DNA of 64,000 bases from NCBI RefSeq assembly GCF_900115305.1, contig NZ_FOVW01000003.1, forward strand, positions 1-64,000. The letters run 5' to 3'. Below the pieces are notes generated by a model. That model was not told where the DNA came from. It was given only the letters and a program-made list of their open reading frames with translations, and searched no databases. Positions 63,376-64,000 of the stretch are shown here, in pieces. The translations under genes and the position numbers were made by a program. How positions within the stretch are numbered: the stretch's first letter is position 1; each line of letters starts with the position of its first letter. Source of the stretch: Algoriphagus ornithinivorans. GTDB lineage: Bacteria; Bacteroidota; Bacteroidia; Cytophagales; Cyclobacteriaceae.

Positions 63376-63840
63376 ATGAAAAAGCTAATGCTTCTTTTGC
63401 TGACAATTCTTGTGTTCGGTGCCTGTAAAGAATCAGAAGAACCGCTTCAGGATGCTTTTGTATTTGGGAGATGGTCAGCCTTTTGTACGGGCAACTGTAT
63501 TCAGATTTACAAGCTGGAAAATGATAAGTTGTATGTAGACAACTTAAACTCATTTAGGGAAGCCGCCACCATTACTTATAAGCCTACACCTTTAAGTAAT
63601 CAGTACGTAGCGAAGGCAAAATCACTAAGAGATAGCTTTCCACAATCATTGTTGGAAAATCCCTTCTCTGTAATTGGATGCCCGGATTGTGCGGACCAAG
63701 GTGGTATTTATTTGGCTTTTGACAATCGTGAAGGGACTCTATATTGGCAAATAGATGCAGATGAAACTACCTGGCCTGAAGTAATCAGGCCTTATTTGGA
63801 AGAATTGACTGAATTTATAGATCAATTGCCACAGGATTGA
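63376..63840 (+). CDS. Small lipoprotein with CPDC motif, unknown
   Basis: The 154-residue protein has a lipoprotein signal (LVFGACKES). The mature part contains AFCTGNCIQIY and VIGCPDCADQGG, two Cys pairs that could bind metal or form disulfides. The tail is acidic (LEELTEFIDQLPQD). Family not recognised. The gene is divergent from the TonB receptor across 193 bases and convergent with the purine-nucleoside phosphorylase gene, whose stop is one base away. Confidence 0.65.
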   Translation: MKKLMLLLLTILVFGACKESEEPLQDAFVFGRWSAFCTGNCIQIYKLENDKLYVDNLNSFREAATITYKPTPLSNQYVAKAKSLRDSFPQSLLENPFSVIGCPDCADQGGIYLAFDNREGTLYWQIDADETTWPEVIRPYLEELTEFIDQLPQD

Positions 63841-64000
63841 TTAAAGAGCCTGAATCAATTCCTTCATGACTCTCGCCATGATAGGTTCAGCTTTGGCAGC
63901 TGCCTCCAAGACTTCCTGAAGGGTAATTTTCTTTATTTTCCCTTCTACACCTAGATCCGTTATAGCGGAAATTCCAAAAACCTCAATTCCTGATTGTCTG
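63841..64000 (-). CDS. Purine-nucleoside phosphorylase, C-terminal part (cut by window edge)
   Basis: The 52 visible residues before the stop at 63841 read GIEVFGISAITDLGVEGK, then ITLQEVLEAAAKAEPIM and end KELIQAL. This matches the C-terminal end of family-2 purine-nucleoside phosphorylases, which cleave inosine and guanosine with phosphate. The N-terminus and catalytic core lie outside the window, so completeness cannot be judged. Confidence 0.75.
   Translation of the reverse strand, partial: RQSGIEVFGISAITDLGVEGKIKKITLQEVLEAAAKAEPIMARVMKELIQAL

Overview
The window comes from a member of the Bacteroidota, most likely order Cytophagales and probably near Algoriphagus/Cyclobacteriaceae; the genus is inference from gene style, not a database match. 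The sequence-level grounds are a SusC/SusD pair, several carboxypeptidase-regulatory-domain TonB-dependent receptors, a DUF4249 partner lipoprotein, a DUF5916 protein, a secreted protein with a C-terminal sorting-like tail of the type IX secretion type, a bacillithiol enzyme (BshC), many short-signal lipoproteins, AT-rich spacers, and -7 boxes of the Bacteroidota form TAnnTTTG. The DNA looks chromosomal and mostly housekeeping. I see no tRNA, rRNA, CRISPR array or prophage.

Layout. 1-160: start of an IS3-like transposase reading off the left edge, then a forward terminator whose gene is not in view. 290-6087: an unknown membrane protein, a large secreted S9 peptidase, an overlapping pair of paralogous unknown genes, an outer-membrane barrel and a small unknown gene. 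6291-11773: a mercuric-reductase-like flavoprotein, a TspO-like membrane protein, a CaCA antiporter and a CPA2 antiporter. 11924-17255: TonB-dependent receptor plus DUF5916 protein, then a PNPOx-like flavoprotein and a CPXCG zinc-ribbon-like protein. 17351-23225: ClpB with a well-formed promoter and palindrome, a very glycine-rich secreted protein, and an M19 dipeptidase lipoprotein. 23391-30264: a putative esterase and a beta-propeller lipoprotein, acyl-ACP desaturase, a secreted M20 amidohydrolase, pirin, and a Rossmann/DUF2520 protein.

30346-36654: the 2-oxoglutarate dehydrogenase complex (odhA, odhB, lpdA, read on the minus strand). A four-helix-bundle (S23/IVP-type) gene sits between odhB and lpdA and is bracketed by imperfect 7-nt tandem repeats. 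36792-42644: a SusC/SusD/accessory-lipoprotein uptake locus without any degradative enzyme beside it, preceded by a 579-base AT-rich spacer holding a spaced direct repeat. 43224-45862: BshC, 5-formyl-THF cyclo-ligase and an outer-membrane protein. 46059-48477: M16 peptidase, IspF and MnmD, coupled by ATGA overlaps.

48714-54816: two small unknown genes, then a minus-strand run CPBP protease, DUF2007, CdsA, GdhA and Psd (phospholipid synthesis with glutamate dehydrogenase between), with DusB divergent. 55003-64000: EamA transporter, a degenerate M23-like protein, a DUF3810 membrane protein with HEMAH, a NifU-type Fe-S protein, a ThuA-domain protein, a TonB receptor/DUF4249 pair, a small lipoprotein, and the C-terminal end of a purine-nucleoside phosphorylase cut by the right edge.

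No clear new defence or biosynthetic system is present. The best leads are the heptamer-flanked four-helix-bundle insertion in the odh operon, the candidate operators upstream of clpB, the 11924 receptor and susC, the hairpin/promoter overlap before psd, and the overlapping unknown paralogues at 4339-5038.
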